Origin: Flavobacterium supellecticarium
GTDB taxonomy: Bacteria > Bacteroidota > Bacteroidia > Flavobacteriales > Flavobacteriaceae
Assembly (NCBI RefSeq): GCF_004801375.1
Contig: NZ_SSNZ01000008.1
Location: 1-64,000, forward strand
DNA length: 64,000 nucleotides
Direction: 5' to 3'
The position numbers and the translations under genes are program-made. The first letter of the stretch is position 1, and each line of letters opens with the position of its first letter. This document shows positions 51,588-60,183 of the stretch, piece after piece. The notes under the pieces were generated by a model, which had not been told where the DNA came from, did no database searches, and saw only the letters and a list, made by a program, of their open reading frames with translations.

Positions 51588-52514
51588 TCAGAATAAAATG
51601 TCAATATAAAGTTCGCTTTTTACTCCTTCGATTCCCGGTGTGAAATCCGTCGGAACTTCTGTTCCTTTTATGACTTGTCCGTTTTGATTCTGCATAATAA
51701 AATTCAGTGTCCAGTTTCCGGTCATGGTGTAATTAACTACTCCGTAATACAACCCGTCTGTTTTCTGAGTTAAATCAACATTGTTAGGCGAGGAATGATT
51801 ACCCATTGAGGGTTCCGGCATTCTCGGATCCAGTTTCAAAGTATAATTTTGAACTTCGGAATATGAAAACTGTGACGGATCAGGAAATGTTCCCGCAGGT
51901 CCTGTGGGCTGATTGTATTTATAAATTCCTGCTACCAATTCGTTTTCGGCTACTCTGGGTTTCTGAGGAGCTACCAATGCAATAAAATACTTTTCACCGT
52001 CATTTCCCGTAAAAGATGTCATATTCAGATTCATATTTGGTTGATTATGAACGGATATAAGGCGATTACCGGAATGTAACTGATTATTGTCGGTGAAACC
52101 AATGTAAAGGTCCCAGTTTTCCATTGGATTACTTATACTTGTAAATACGGCATATCCCGAATAATAATGACCGTCTTCGTTATAAATCAAATTATATCGG
52201 TGAGGACACGAAGTTTTATTGCCATCGGAATTGGTCAGTATGGGCAAGCAAGTGACATCCGAACTATTCAGTGTCTGATTGTTTTGAGTATTTATTATGG
52301 TTAAGCGAATTTCATTATATCCTTTATAAAAAGTCCCGTTTAAAGCCGCAATACTTATTTTGTAATTACCGCTATTTAAAGAAGTAACTTCTTTAAATTC
52401 AAAATATTCGGTAACATCCCGGTTGGTTTCCGCTTCAAAATCCGTTTTATCCAGCGTACATGAAGTTATAACTGCGAACAAGGCCGCAATTACACAAAAA
52501 TTAAAAAATTTCAT
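51588..52514 (-). CDS. Lipoprotein associated with the copper receptor
   Basis: The 308-residue lipoprotein has a lipobox at about Cys19 (FAVITSC). It is beta-rich, with NGTFYKGYNEIRLTIINTQN early, repeated YxG and Gly-Asn turns, and a C-terminal segment with GNWTLNFIMQNQNGQ. It has Cys-containing DVTCLPILTNSDGN and HRYNLIYNEDGHYYSG patches with several His and Met residues. It lies directly upstream of, and is coupled to, the receptor gene, as a surface or periplasmic partner would be. No family is recognised; copper binding is a guess. Confidence 0.75.
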   Translation of the reverse strand: MKFFNFCVIAALFAVITSCTLDKTDFEAETNRDVTEYFEFKEVTSLNSGNYKISIAALNGTFYKGYNEIRLTIINTQNNQTLNSSDVTCLPILTNSDGNKTSCPHRYNLIYNEDGHYYSGYAVFTSISNPMENWDLYIGFTDNNQLHSGNRLISVHNQPNMNLNMTSFTGNDGEKYFIALVAPQKPRVAENELVAGIYKYNQPTGPAGTFPDPSQFSYSEVQNYTLKLDPRMPEPSMGNHSSPNNVDLTQKTDGLYYGVVNYTMTGNWTLNFIMQNQNGQVIKGTEVPTDFTPGIEGVKSELYIDILF

Positions 52515-52711
52515 TTCAGGTAAATGTTTAATTTAAAACGATACGATATCGACTGGCAGTTTACATGAAATAAGCTGTTTTTAAAAAACGTTATGACGAT
52601 GTAAAGCTACCGCTGATAAAATAGAGAATAGTGCTATCATCTGAATATAGACCATATCCATTCGTATATTGTTGAAAAACAATATCTGGCGCTATAATCC
52701 TATTGTAAAAA

Positions 52712-53080
52712 TTAAACTACCGGAGGGCGAAATACAGAATCTGTCTCTAAATGAGAATAGGACAGATCATAATTTGAAGATATTTTTGATTTGTATTTGT
52801 AGAAAAGGGGACTAAAACCGAAATCCTCTTCGATATCTTTATAGAAAACAATACTTGTTTCTATTGAGATATGTTTCTTTTCGTTTCCTTTTTCAGGAGT
52901 ATCGGATGCTTTAGCCATCTCTTTCGCTAAATGGCACTTTCCGTTACATTTAAGTTTTGGTTTGTCTTTGTTTTCACAAAGTTCGTTTTTGATATAGTCA
53001 TAAAATACAATATACTCCAAAACCGGAATCACAGGTTTAAGAAGCATAAAAAGAGCTAATATGGCTATAGATTTTCTCAC
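52712..53080 (-). CDS. Small envelope protein with C-x9-C-x3-C motif (paralogue 3)
   Basis: The 122-residue protein starts at GTG 53080. One N-terminal hydrophobic segment (residues 3-22, FMLLKPVIPVLEY) is followed by Cys35, Cys45, Cys49 and His50 (LCENKDKPKLKCNGKCH), a charged stretch and a C-terminal FRPPVV. Positions of the cysteines and histidine equal those of paralogue 1, and the two share long blocks (LLKPVxPVLEY, NKDKP, CNGKCHL). It is the first gene before the copper lipoprotein and receptor, and a fair promoter lies just upstream. Copper binding or signalling fits, though it is not shown. Confidence 0.8.
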   Translation of the reverse strand: MRKSIAILALFMLLKPVIPVLEYIVFYDYIKNELCENKDKPKLKCNGKCHLAKEMAKASDTPEKGNEKKHISIETSIVFYKDIEEDFGFSPLFYKYKSKISSNYDLSYSHLETDSVFRPPVV

Positions 53081-53101
53081 TAAAAGAGTTTAAATTTGAG
53101 G

Positions 53102-53131
53102 CAAAGTTAATTATTCCATTTTAGATAGAAA
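53102..53131 (-). promoter_or_regulatory. Possible promoter of the copper-receptor genes
   Basis: TAACTTTG (53109-53102) on the minus strand fits TAnnTTTG, with TTT at 53131-53129 after a 19-bp spacer. It lies 21 bp before the GTG of paralogue 3. The rest of the 265-bp gap to 53346 shows no other feature. Confidence 0.45.
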
Positions 53132-53345
53132 TATTTTTATTTACAAAAGTAACTTGTTTTTTGTCAGTTTCTAATTTCGGATTGAATATACTCGATGGAT
53201 TTATCAAATAGACAAAAAATAGACGCTTCGAATATAACAATGCTAAAATTGAGTCACTAGATATGCATTTAATCTGATAGCTTATCTCATTTCAAACTGA
53301 CTACTCATTTCAGAGGAAAGATGTAGTTTATTACTCAATAGCTAT

Positions 53346-54224
53346 TTAATAATAGTAAGTGTTCTTTATTGTTGGTTTCGATAGTCTCACAGTTAGTGAG
53401 ACACTACCAGTTAAATTCAGGTTTATAATATTTCGGGCATTAAGGACAAAAATATCACCCGGAACTTTGATTAGGTTTCTTGATTTAGAGGTGTTTTCTT
53501 CATTTGGATCAATTATTTCAGTGCCATTTTGATCGTATTTTATTTCCTTTCTTTTATAACGGTGTGTGTCGATTAAATAAATTTTGTCCAATTGGGTGGT
53601 GTCCTCACTCATTAAATCATAATCGACGACATATCCGGTATAAAGTTCTTTTTTGTCTTCATTTACTGATAATAATATATCGGCATAGGTCATAAAAGTG
53701 TCCTGCTCAAAAGTCTTATTTTTCAAAGAATACCGGTGTGCTTCTTCAAATTTTTTCATATTTAAAACTTCACCACTAAAAACATAGTACCATTGATTTT
53801 GGAATCGAAATAGTTTGTATTTCATATCCCATTTTCGAATCCTTATAAGCCGGCTAAGTGCAAATCCAACAAGAGCTGAAAAAACAAAAACACATACAGT
53901 GTAAATGAAAAAAGTGGTTATGTCATTGTTGATAAAGTTTTGTGTCACCTGATCTGTGTCTTGAGTGTTATCAGAAGTAACATCTCTGAAGATGGTGAAA
54001 ATATCTTAGAAACTGATTTCAAAACCCAATGTTGCAGCATAAATGGTAAAACATACCAATTGTATTACTATACCCGGAATAATGCTGAAAAAAATGGAAT
54101 GGAGTACCGGATCTTTTGTGTTGAATTGTTTGGAGAATTCACCGTAAAAAAAGAAGCGTCTGAATAGAATGCCAGGGATCACAATAGCAATAAAAAAGGC
54201 TATAAATCCTAATGTTAGATTCAT
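53346..54224 (-). pseudogene. Membrane protein gene interrupted by one in-frame TAA
   Basis: Two open frames, 54224-54009 and 53948-53346, are in the same reading frame and are separated only by a TAA at 54008-54006; 19 sense codons link it to the GTG that starts the second frame. Read through, the product is about 291 residues. It has a signal-anchor helix (PGILFRRFFF region), a second helix near FFSIIPGIVIQLV, a linker rich in Asp and Thr, a third helix (FFIYTVCVFVFSALVGFAL) and a soluble C-terminal domain. The N-terminal part (PGILFRRFFFYGEFSKQF) looks like a membrane-protein family common in bacterial accessory loci. A true nonsense mutation, recoding, or a base-calling error are all possible. 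Confidence 0.65.
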
Positions 54225-54227
54225 AGC

Positions 54228-54464
54228 CTATAGTATCGATTTTAATTCCGTTTGATCCCAATCGCCGGTATCGTGATATTTGTCGACAGCTTCTCTAAGC
54301 TTATTGGCTGTTTCCGGATTTTGAATTGCCTTTACTGCATCTTTAGAAATTACGGCTGTCTCGGTTTGCGAGGTTAACGATTTCAAACCGTTATATACAA
54401 TTGCAGTAAGGGTTAATACACCAATTGCAGCAAGAATAGTGTCTAATGTTTTATTGTTTTCCAT
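54228..54464 (-). CDS. 78-residue single-helix protein
   Basis: The protein has one hydrophobic helix (residues 8-27, TILAAIGVLTLTAIVYNGL) and a charged helical C-terminus (KDAVKAIQNPETANKLREAV). It precedes the interrupted membrane-protein gene by 3 bp, so they form a two-gene unit on the minus strand. No family is recognised. It may be a membrane-anchored helper of that protein. No promoter is clear in the 235-bp AT-rich gap to 54700. Confidence 0.65.
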   Translation of the reverse strand: MENNKTLDTILAAIGVLTLTAIVYNGLKSLTSQTETAVISKDAVKAIQNPETANKLREAVDKYHDTGDWDQTELKSIL

Positions 54465-54699
54465 AATTCCAGTCAGCGTCTTGTACTACAAAAGTAGTTG
54501 TTTTAGACAGCAATTTATGTTTTTGAACTATTAATATTTTCATAATGCACCCAAATATTGGAGTGAAATGATACCATAATTTACGAAAAATAGAACTGAA
54601 AAACGAATGGTATAAGTAAAAAGATATCTTTTTATAAATATTGAATATCTGTATAAAGTCAAAATGTTTAATTAGCTATGATGTCGATTGTAATCGAAA

Positions 54700-55305
54700 T
54701 TATTGAAATCGGGTAAGATTTTCCTTTTTAAAAAGCTGAATTTGATTGTAATCGGTAATTTTTAAAAGATCCAATAGTGACAGATAACCTAGTTTCCCGT
54801 CATTGCAGTAGCGTATAAAATGCTCTTTATCCTGGATGATTTGATTTTCTGTATTTTGTTGAAAATGAATAGGAATAATGGTTCCATCAGTCAAATATAA
54901 GTGTAATAAATTGTCAACACCATTCGAGTATTTTCCATCGAAATCGCCTCTCGAAAAAGCAACGCGACCTTTATAATCGTAAGTGTTTTCCAGGCTTATT
55001 TTTTTTATTTTGTCCAGCGCATAAAAGGTGTCATCTATTTGTATACCGTCGTGAAGGAACTCCAAAGAGGATGTCAATTCACCTTTTAAAGTTTTGTATT
55101 TATTAAATTTAAAAATACCGATGATTATTGATGTAAAAAAAACAAGTAATTGAACATACAGCAGAGTGTGCATCCATAAGCTGTCATCAAAACCTAAAGC
55201 CAGACTAATTACTACCGGGGTAAAACAAATCACCGAGCCGCCATAGAAAATAGTATTTGGAGTGATGTATATTTTTTTTGTTTTTCGAAGGACTTTATAG
55301 GTCAT
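54700..55305 (-). CDS. Unknown membrane protein with PH-like soluble domain
   Basis: The 201-residue product has two hydrophobic helices near the N-terminus (residues 19-37 and 45-67). A soluble domain of about 120 residues with beta strands follows (LEFLHDGIQIDDTFYALDKI, then TIIPIHFQQNTENQI). Its layout, two helices then a PH-like fold, recurs in small accessory membrane proteins, including immunity proteins. I cannot name a family. It lies 11 bp before the remnant described at 55316-55420. No promoter is clear. Confidence 0.6.
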   Translation of the reverse strand: MTYKVLRKTKKIYITPNTIFYGGSVICFTPVVISLALGFDDSLWMHTLLYVQLLVFFTSIIIGIFKFNKYKTLKGELTSSLEFLHDGIQIDDTFYALDKIKKISLENTYDYKGRVAFSRGDFDGKYSNGVDNLLHLYLTDGTIIPIHFQQNTENQIIQDKEHFIRYCNDGKLGYLSLLDLLKITDYNQIQLFKKENLTRFQ

Positions 55306-55327
55306 GGTTTGAATGCTAAAAAACGTG

Positions 55328-55420
55328 TTTTATAAAATTTACGACTTCGGTACCGGATATACAAAATCGGAATGCTTCCAGCGTATAGGAACTCCCGATT
55401 TCCAAATTTTCGATCGTATT
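55328..55420 (-). pseudogene. Remnant of a duplicated gene end
   Basis: Positions 55328-55374 repeat 55809-55856 with three substitutions and one gap. The repeated stretch codes for DFVYPVPK followed by a stop in both places, which is the end of the 172-residue gene. Upstream of the repeat here the frame continues for about 20 codons, overlapping the end of the next gene, without an ATG. The best reading is a leftover 3' end of a second copy of that gene family, as left by cassette replacement. Confidence 0.55.
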
Positions 55421-55742
55421 ATTTTGGTTTTTTGAGTACCAAAAAATCAGTTGCGGTAACTTCAATTGGTGTTTTAAATTCAATCCAATGTTCCCGGTTG
55501 TCGGTTTCACCATCATCCATAATTCTATACGACGAATAGCCATTATTCATAAAAGGAAGTTCGATCCATTCGTAATCCGACAAACGCCCCAAATTTTGTT
55601 TTTCGATAGTCTCGAGCCAGTTTAGAGCGGTATCAATCTCTTTCTTTTGCTTTAAAATGGCTGCTTTGTTGGCATTGCCTTCCCGTAATTGTGCTACCAA
55701 TTGGACTTGTTTTTCTTTTAATATTTGTATCGCGTAATTCAT
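55419..55742 (-). CDS. Unknown 107-residue protein
   Basis: The start is placed at ATG 55742 (MNYAIQILKEKQ), because the earlier in-frame ATG lacks a plausible leader and overlaps the gap to the next gene. An amphipathic coiled-coil-like N-terminus (KEKQVQLVAQLREG, residues 9-45) leads to a mixed C-terminal part (DYEWIELPFMNNGYS and HWIEFKTPIEVTATDF). No signal peptide or membrane helix is present. I do not recognise it. It sits between a gene remnant and the 172-residue gene in the unknown cluster. Confidence 0.55.
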   Translation of the reverse strand: MNYAIQILKEKQVQLVAQLREGNANKAAILKQKKEIDTALNWLETIEKQNLGRLSDYEWIELPFMNNGYSSYRIMDDGETDNREHWIEFKTPIEVTATDFLVLKKPK

Positions 55743-55819
55743 AAAGGTCTTATTTGTTGCTAATTTGAAATAAATGAAAATAGGATTGGGACATTCAAAT
55801 GCCACGGATTTTATAAAAT

Positions 55820-56338
55820 CTACTTCTTCGGTACCGGATATACAAAATCAGGAATGTTATTTCGTAAATCCTGATTAGGATCGGCAATTTCATCGTCCGG
55901 ATAGCCAATAAACGGACTTCTTTTTCCAAAACCAAAATACCATTCTTCAGTTTTGATCAACCTGTATTCAGATAGAAAACCGGCTTCATTTTTTTCGGTA
56001 GCAGCCGACTTTCGATTCGCCCAAAATAAGGTATAATCGCCTAAAGCGCTTTCCACATGAAATTGCGCATTTTCAAAATCGATATTCCGGAGAATGTGTT
56101 CCATTTTTAGGATAAAATCATTCCAGTCGGAGGTGTCCAATCCGAAATACTTATAGGTCGCGGCAAATCCAAATAGCATATTTTCATAATAATACGGAAC
56201 TTCATAGTCGCCAAAACTAAACATATTGGTGTTGATAAACGGGTAAGTGTTGTCTTTTCTCAAAGTTTTGATAAAATCGACCGACTTGTGATAATCCCGA
56301 TCAATTTTAATATAGCCGTAAATTGAAGTATATTCCAT
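55820..56338 (-). CDS. Unknown 172-residue protein, possible immunity-like
   Basis: The protein has no signal peptide or membrane helix and is rich in Tyr, Phe and Asp (YIKIDRDYHKSVDFIKTLRK early; SALGDYTLFWANRKSAA in the middle). It ends NNIPDFVYPVPKK, a stretch also present as a remnant 480 bp downstream. Soluble proteins of 150-200 residues rich in aromatic residues and set in arrays are typical of orphan immunity genes, but no immunity family could be named. It stands alone between a 147-bp gap containing a terminator and the next gene. Confidence 0.6.
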   Translation of the reverse strand: MEYTSIYGYIKIDRDYHKSVDFIKTLRKDNTYPFINTNMFSFGDYEVPYYYENMLFGFAATYKYFGLDTSDWNDFILKMEHILRNIDFENAQFHVESALGDYTLFWANRKSAATEKNEAGFLSEYRLIKTEEWYFGFGKRSPFIGYPDDEIADPNQDLRNNIPDFVYPVPKK

Positions 56339-56401
56339 TTTTAGGATTTTGTTGTTGTAGTATTTCGAAAGATAGGTTGTTACAAGTACAATTTTAAAAA
56401 A

Positions 56402-56434
56402 TAATTCCGTTCAACATGTCGAAGAACGGAATTA
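56402..56434 (-). terminator. Terminator of the five-gene operon
   Basis: An 11-bp stem (TAATTCCGTTC with GAACGGAATTA) closes an 11-base loop and is followed by a T run on the minus strand. It lies 51 bp beyond the stop of the 249-residue gene. Confidence 0.8.
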
Positions 56435-56485
56435 ATAAGGCATCCTTTTCGGATTTCTTTAAACAACTTTTATTTTTCGGGGCAA

Positions 56486-57235
56486 TTAGTCGCCTTTGCT
56501 CGCTGAAACAATGCTTTCGATCAATTCATCTAACGGCTCGATTTTTTCAGTTTCCCCATTTTCTTCATATTTGACACGCAGCGGACGTAAAATATTTAGG
56601 AATTTGTCGAAAATATGTTCCTGAATAATTGGGGAATCGACTACTTTGTAGATACTGCGCAACATCCAGATACGATTGTATTCCGTACGCGACATCACGA
56701 CATAAAAACCTTGTGCCATTTCGACCGACCAATCGCGCAATTCCGTCAGAATTGCTGCCGCACCGAATTGACCGGAAGAAATAGTACCAAAAAAGGTCTC
56801 GATTTCTTCGAATAATTTGGTAGATTCATCATCATTTTGTTGTTGGAAAAATTCTTTAAGCGATTGTGCCGCAGTTTGCGCATTGATATACACGTTTCCG
56901 GAAGCGTATAAAAAACCGGAAAGGTCGATTTCGCCCTGGTAAATCCCATCGATAAATATCGCCAGTCCTCGCAAATGATGTCCGATGTCATCGTGAGACA
57001 GATAGTCGCCATAACCTGGCAATACGTCCATAAAACGTTCGAGTGTACTGTCCCAATCTTCGAATGCCGCCCAGTTCTCGATCAGGAAAACGGCGCAGGT
57101 GCGTTCGATGATTTCGTGGTCCAGATCAGCACTGGTGATCGAATTGTTACGGTAGCTGTCGAGGAAAAGATCGATTCCGTTAATATAACCCAGATACGAA
57201 TCACTTTTAAGTAATTGCAGTATTTGTTCTCTCAT
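56486..57235 (-). CDS. Unknown 249-residue protein of the ankyrin operon
   Basis: The protein is soluble, acidic and mostly helical (LKSDSYLGYINGIDLFLDSYR, then FLIENWAAFEDWDSTLERFM), with a longer second half that contains RDWSVEMAQGFYVVMSRTEY. No signal peptide or membrane helix is present. It is the last gene of a five-gene block starting with the ankyrin gene and is followed by a good terminator. I do not recognise the family, and no catalytic motif is visible. Confidence 0.65.
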   Translation of the reverse strand: MREQILQLLKSDSYLGYINGIDLFLDSYRNNSITSADLDHEIIERTCAVFLIENWAAFEDWDSTLERFMDVLPGYGDYLSHDDIGHHLRGLAIFIDGIYQGEIDLSGFLYASGNVYINAQTAAQSLKEFFQQQNDDESTKLFEEIETFFGTISSGQFGAAAILTELRDWSVEMAQGFYVVMSRTEYNRIWMLRSIYKVVDSPIIQEHIFDKFLNILRPLRVKYEENGETEKIEPLDELIESIVSASKGD

Positions 57236-57237
57236 AT

Positions 57238-57912
57238 TTATTCTTTTGTTTTTTTGACGATTTCTTCCATTAAAGCGCGTTGTAGTTGCTCTTTCGGTAG
57301 TGCTTTCGGAATAGCAAACAATCCGTAGATAACATTACCGTACTTTTTGCTACTCGGGAAATCTTCTTCAAGGTCGATTATGGTACGTATCGTATACGCT
57401 TCTTCGATTAGAAAGGGTAAATCGCCTTCATAGACCTTAGCAATACGAATCCCATTGCTTTTTGTACCCATCGCATTGGCCATGTGCTCGGCGATTGCAT
57501 TGCCTTCGTACAAACTGTTCATGTTAACCAATACAAAATATTTGTCTACTGCCAAATCGAAACGCATCAGTTCGTAATTCGATTCATCCGGTTTTGGAAG
57601 TACAATTTTGTAGTCGGACGCTTTAACTAAACTGTCGTTCGTATCCCAAACCGATACTTTATAATTTCCAGCCGGAACTTGTTTGATAAGAAATTCACCG
57701 GGTTTGATTTTGTCGTTGATAGTGTAAGCATTCTCCAACTTCCCGTCGGGCATTATCTGTTCAAAGGTTACGGATCGCAATTCGGTTCCCGTATTCATAA
57801 ATTTAACCGCCTGAGTGGGGCCGGTTGGTCCATTTTGAATGTAATAAATGGCATAGGCGATGGCTATTAGAGCGATAAACGCTACGCAGCCGATTTTAAA
57901 GAATTTTTTCAT
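57238..57912 (-). CDS. Unknown signal-anchored protein of the ankyrin operon
   Basis: The 224-residue protein starts with one membrane helix (residues 6-25, FKIGCVAFIALIAIAYAIYY) and probably projects into the periplasm. The rest is a mixed beta/alpha domain with RSVTFEQIMPDGKLENAY, a PEGA- or carboxypeptidase-like middle (GEFLIKQVPAGNYKVSVWD) and a C-terminal helical part. The start overlaps the stop of the 552-residue gene by 4 bp (ATGA), so they are translationally coupled. Family unknown. Confidence 0.65.
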   Translation of the reverse strand: MKKFFKIGCVAFIALIAIAYAIYYIQNGPTGPTQAVKFMNTGTELRSVTFEQIMPDGKLENAYTINDKIKPGEFLIKQVPAGNYKVSVWDTNDSLVKASDYKIVLPKPDESNYELMRFDLAVDKYFVLVNMNSLYEGNAIAEHMANAMGTKSNGIRIAKVYEGDLPFLIEEAYTIRTIIDLEEDFPSSKKYGNVIYGLFAIPKALPKEQLQRALMEEIVKKTKE

Positions 57913-59567
57913 AGTTTTCGAAGTAAATCACGTTCCCATTTTGCATCAATGGGCGTATTAAAATGTTGTTGTGTAATATAAGTGTTTGTGGTGTAACCGA
58001 TGACATCCGAGTCACCTGAAACGAGCTCCCATCGGTCGTAATCGGTTTGCTTTGGCGTAAAGCGTGCGATTATTTTTGGTTCGCCGTTGATTTGTGCCAG
58101 CACGAAACAATCGTCCAGCGTCATTTCTTTTGGATTGGCGGCAGACAGATAACAGACCCAGATTTCCTCGTAATGCTGATGGTCGTATTGTACGATTTCA
58201 TACAGGTGACGCGGTTTGGGTTGTTCGTTTTCCGAGGTCTGAACGTTTTTCCATTCGAAATTGATTTTGCTGTAGTAACTCCTTGTTAAATCGGTCATCG
58301 CATGTAATTGACGTATCTTGGAAGTGTCATTAGCGTACAATGCATCGGCCTCGATGCGGATAAAATCGGCTAAAAACGTCTTAGTGCGATCCATTTTTTC
58401 GAGCCTGTCATTTTTGTGATACTCGTAAAAAGCCCATTGATCTCTAAGTACTTCGTGTAAGACGTTCCAACCTTGTCTTTTCGATAAGTCGATCGCATAT
58501 TGCCATGACGCTTCTACGAGGTCCAGACGTTTTGCATGACCCGCCCAATAGGCTGTCGACACCAAGGCATTCCAGCAGGCTTCGGGATCGTTAAGTTCCT
58601 GATCGAAACGCTTTGCGGCCATCAAATGGTTCTCTCCTGCGTATTGATTGCCTTCGATCAGGGTCGTGGCTTCATACAACGGATGGTTGGCTACAGCATC
58701 CGGCAAAAAGCCTTCGTGTTCGAGAGCTGAATTAATGGAGAGACTCACGTGCCACATCATGTCCTTAGAGTTACCGTAGTAGTACTGGTATTTCTTAAAA
58801 GGCATTGTGTCGCAGTCCAATCCGTGTGGCATACAGGCATACTTCCATAAATGCGAATACCGTTTTTCCATTTGGGTCTTGTTTTTAGGTTCCAGATCGT
58901 AAGCACGTTGCGTCAGTACACTACGTACGTAGGCATTCCAGATACCATAATCTTCCTCCTGGAATTCGGGCAGGAATTTCTTGTTGTCAATTAACTGAGC
59001 AAAAAGATCAAACGCTTTTTTGTGTTCGGGCGTGTCGTAGTAATGATTCCAAAAATCACAGAAAAAAGAATCCTGGTTCTTTTTTGCTTTTTTAAAACGC
59101 TCCTGGTTTTTCTCATCCAACAGATAGGACTTGAGAAAATCGAGGTCGCCTTCGCCCAAATAATCAAAAAGCAGCTTTGACTGATTGATTGCAGCATCCA
59201 GATCCGATTTCAAGGCTTTGATCTTGGTAGCGTTTTCCATCAAACTCAGGTATAGCATTGGAATCAACGCTTTTAGGTTTGGTGCTCGGGTGACGGCTGT
59301 TGGAGTAGCATAGCCTAAACCGATATAAACACCCACCACAGGAGCATCCTTCAAAGATGTCATGCGAGGTGAAAGCAATGCCGTTAGGGTCTCGCGGGAG
59401 GTTGATCCGAATACAAAAGGAGCCACAAACCAAAATCCGTTCTCAAAGACACGCATTTGTTCGAGGGCGCTTTCTTTTCCGTTGAATACAAGTTTTAGTG
59501 CCTTTTTTGTATCCTGACCTTCATAAAGGCGGTTTAAATCGGCCTGTAGGCTATTAAGTGCTTTCAT
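57909..59567 (-). CDS. Large unknown soluble protein of the ankyrin operon
   Basis: The 552-residue protein is soluble, without a signal peptide. The first 130 residues have an alpha/beta look (SALEQMRVFENGFWFVAPFV, then DAPVVGVYIGLGYATPTAV). The middle is helical and rich in Trp, Tyr and His. The last 100 residues look like an alpha+beta domain (HYEEIWVCYLSAANPKEMT, DCFVLAQINGEPKI) not far from an NTF2-like pattern. It begins 1 bp after the 204-residue gene. I do not recognise any domain with confidence. Its size and central place suggest that it is the main protein of this operon. Confidence 0.65.
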   Translation of the reverse strand: MKALNSLQADLNRLYEGQDTKKALKLVFNGKESALEQMRVFENGFWFVAPFVFGSTSRETLTALLSPRMTSLKDAPVVGVYIGLGYATPTAVTRAPNLKALIPMLYLSLMENATKIKALKSDLDAAINQSKLLFDYLGEGDLDFLKSYLLDEKNQERFKKAKKNQDSFFCDFWNHYYDTPEHKKAFDLFAQLIDNKKFLPEFQEEDYGIWNAYVRSVLTQRAYDLEPKNKTQMEKRYSHLWKYACMPHGLDCDTMPFKKYQYYYGNSKDMMWHVSLSINSALEHEGFLPDAVANHPLYEATTLIEGNQYAGENHLMAAKRFDQELNDPEACWNALVSTAYWAGHAKRLDLVEASWQYAIDLSKRQGWNVLHEVLRDQWAFYEYHKNDRLEKMDRTKTFLADFIRIEADALYANDTSKIRQLHAMTDLTRSYYSKINFEWKNVQTSENEQPKPRHLYEIVQYDHQHYEEIWVCYLSAANPKEMTLDDCFVLAQINGEPKIIARFTPKQTDYDRWELVSGDSDVIGYTTNTYITQQHFNTPIDAKWERDLLRKL

Positions 59568-59568
59568 T

Positions 59569-60183
59569 TTAAGTCGATTGGTGAAATTGCCGTATTAAAC
59601 GCGTCTTAGGCGAATAGAACAGGTTGTAAGAACCATAGACTCTACTGTCGTAAAGTGTGGCAATGTACTGCATTAGCTCACCGTTTTCATCTTTAAAGAT
59701 GTCGAGCGTATAATCGGTTTTGCGCACATGGTCTTTTTCGTAGGTGGTTTGGTCCCAAATGGGTTCTCCGCCCATGTAAAGGCTTTTACGTGTTACCGAT
59801 TTGTCGACTTCGAAATAAGTTGGTTCGTCTTCGTATCCGTGAAAATTATCCGACATTTCATCGGCACACCATTCGATAAACTCTTCGTCGAAATTGGCGA
59901 TTGGCGTTTCACTATACGATACAATTTCGTATTTATTGTCGGCGGTAAGTCTAAAATCGGCATAATCCAGAAAAACCGGTGTTACGATAAAATGAAATAT
60001 CAGATCCGCGAATTCGGGTTTAATAACATTCCCCGGAATACTGTATTGTGGTAACAGAATTTCCTGATCGAAATGTTTGGGTTCGGCCAGAACGTCTGCC
60101 GGTTTTGGAAAAGAGACAATTACTTTGCTCGGATCCTCCGGTTTGTCAATTTGTCTAAGCCCGATAGGTTTTGATCTGGCCAT
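59569..60183 (-). CDS. Unknown 204-residue protein of the ankyrin operon
   Basis: The protein has no signal peptide and is mixed, with a basic start (MARSKPIGLRQIDKPED), a proline-rich early part and aromatic strands later (HFIVTPVFLDYADFRLT, FEVDKSVTRKSLYM). No known domain is seen. It begins one base inside the ankyrin stop (TAATG) and is followed after one base by the 552-residue gene. Such packing suggests that the five proteins work together. Confidence 0.65.
   Translation of the reverse strand: MARSKPIGLRQIDKPEDPSKVIVSFPKPADVLAEPKHFDQEILLPQYSIPGNVIKPEFADLIFHFIVTPVFLDYADFRLTADNKYEIVSYSETPIANFDEEFIEWCADEMSDNFHGYEDEPTYFEVDKSVTRKSLYMGGEPIWDQTTYEKDHVRKTDYTLDIFKDENGELMQYIATLYDSRVYGSYNLFYSPKTRLIRQFHQST

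Noticed and set aside
55316..55543. Frame overlapping the 107-residue gene
   Set aside because: Different frame from both neighbours and mostly covers the other gene; the real signal here is the short duplicated end.
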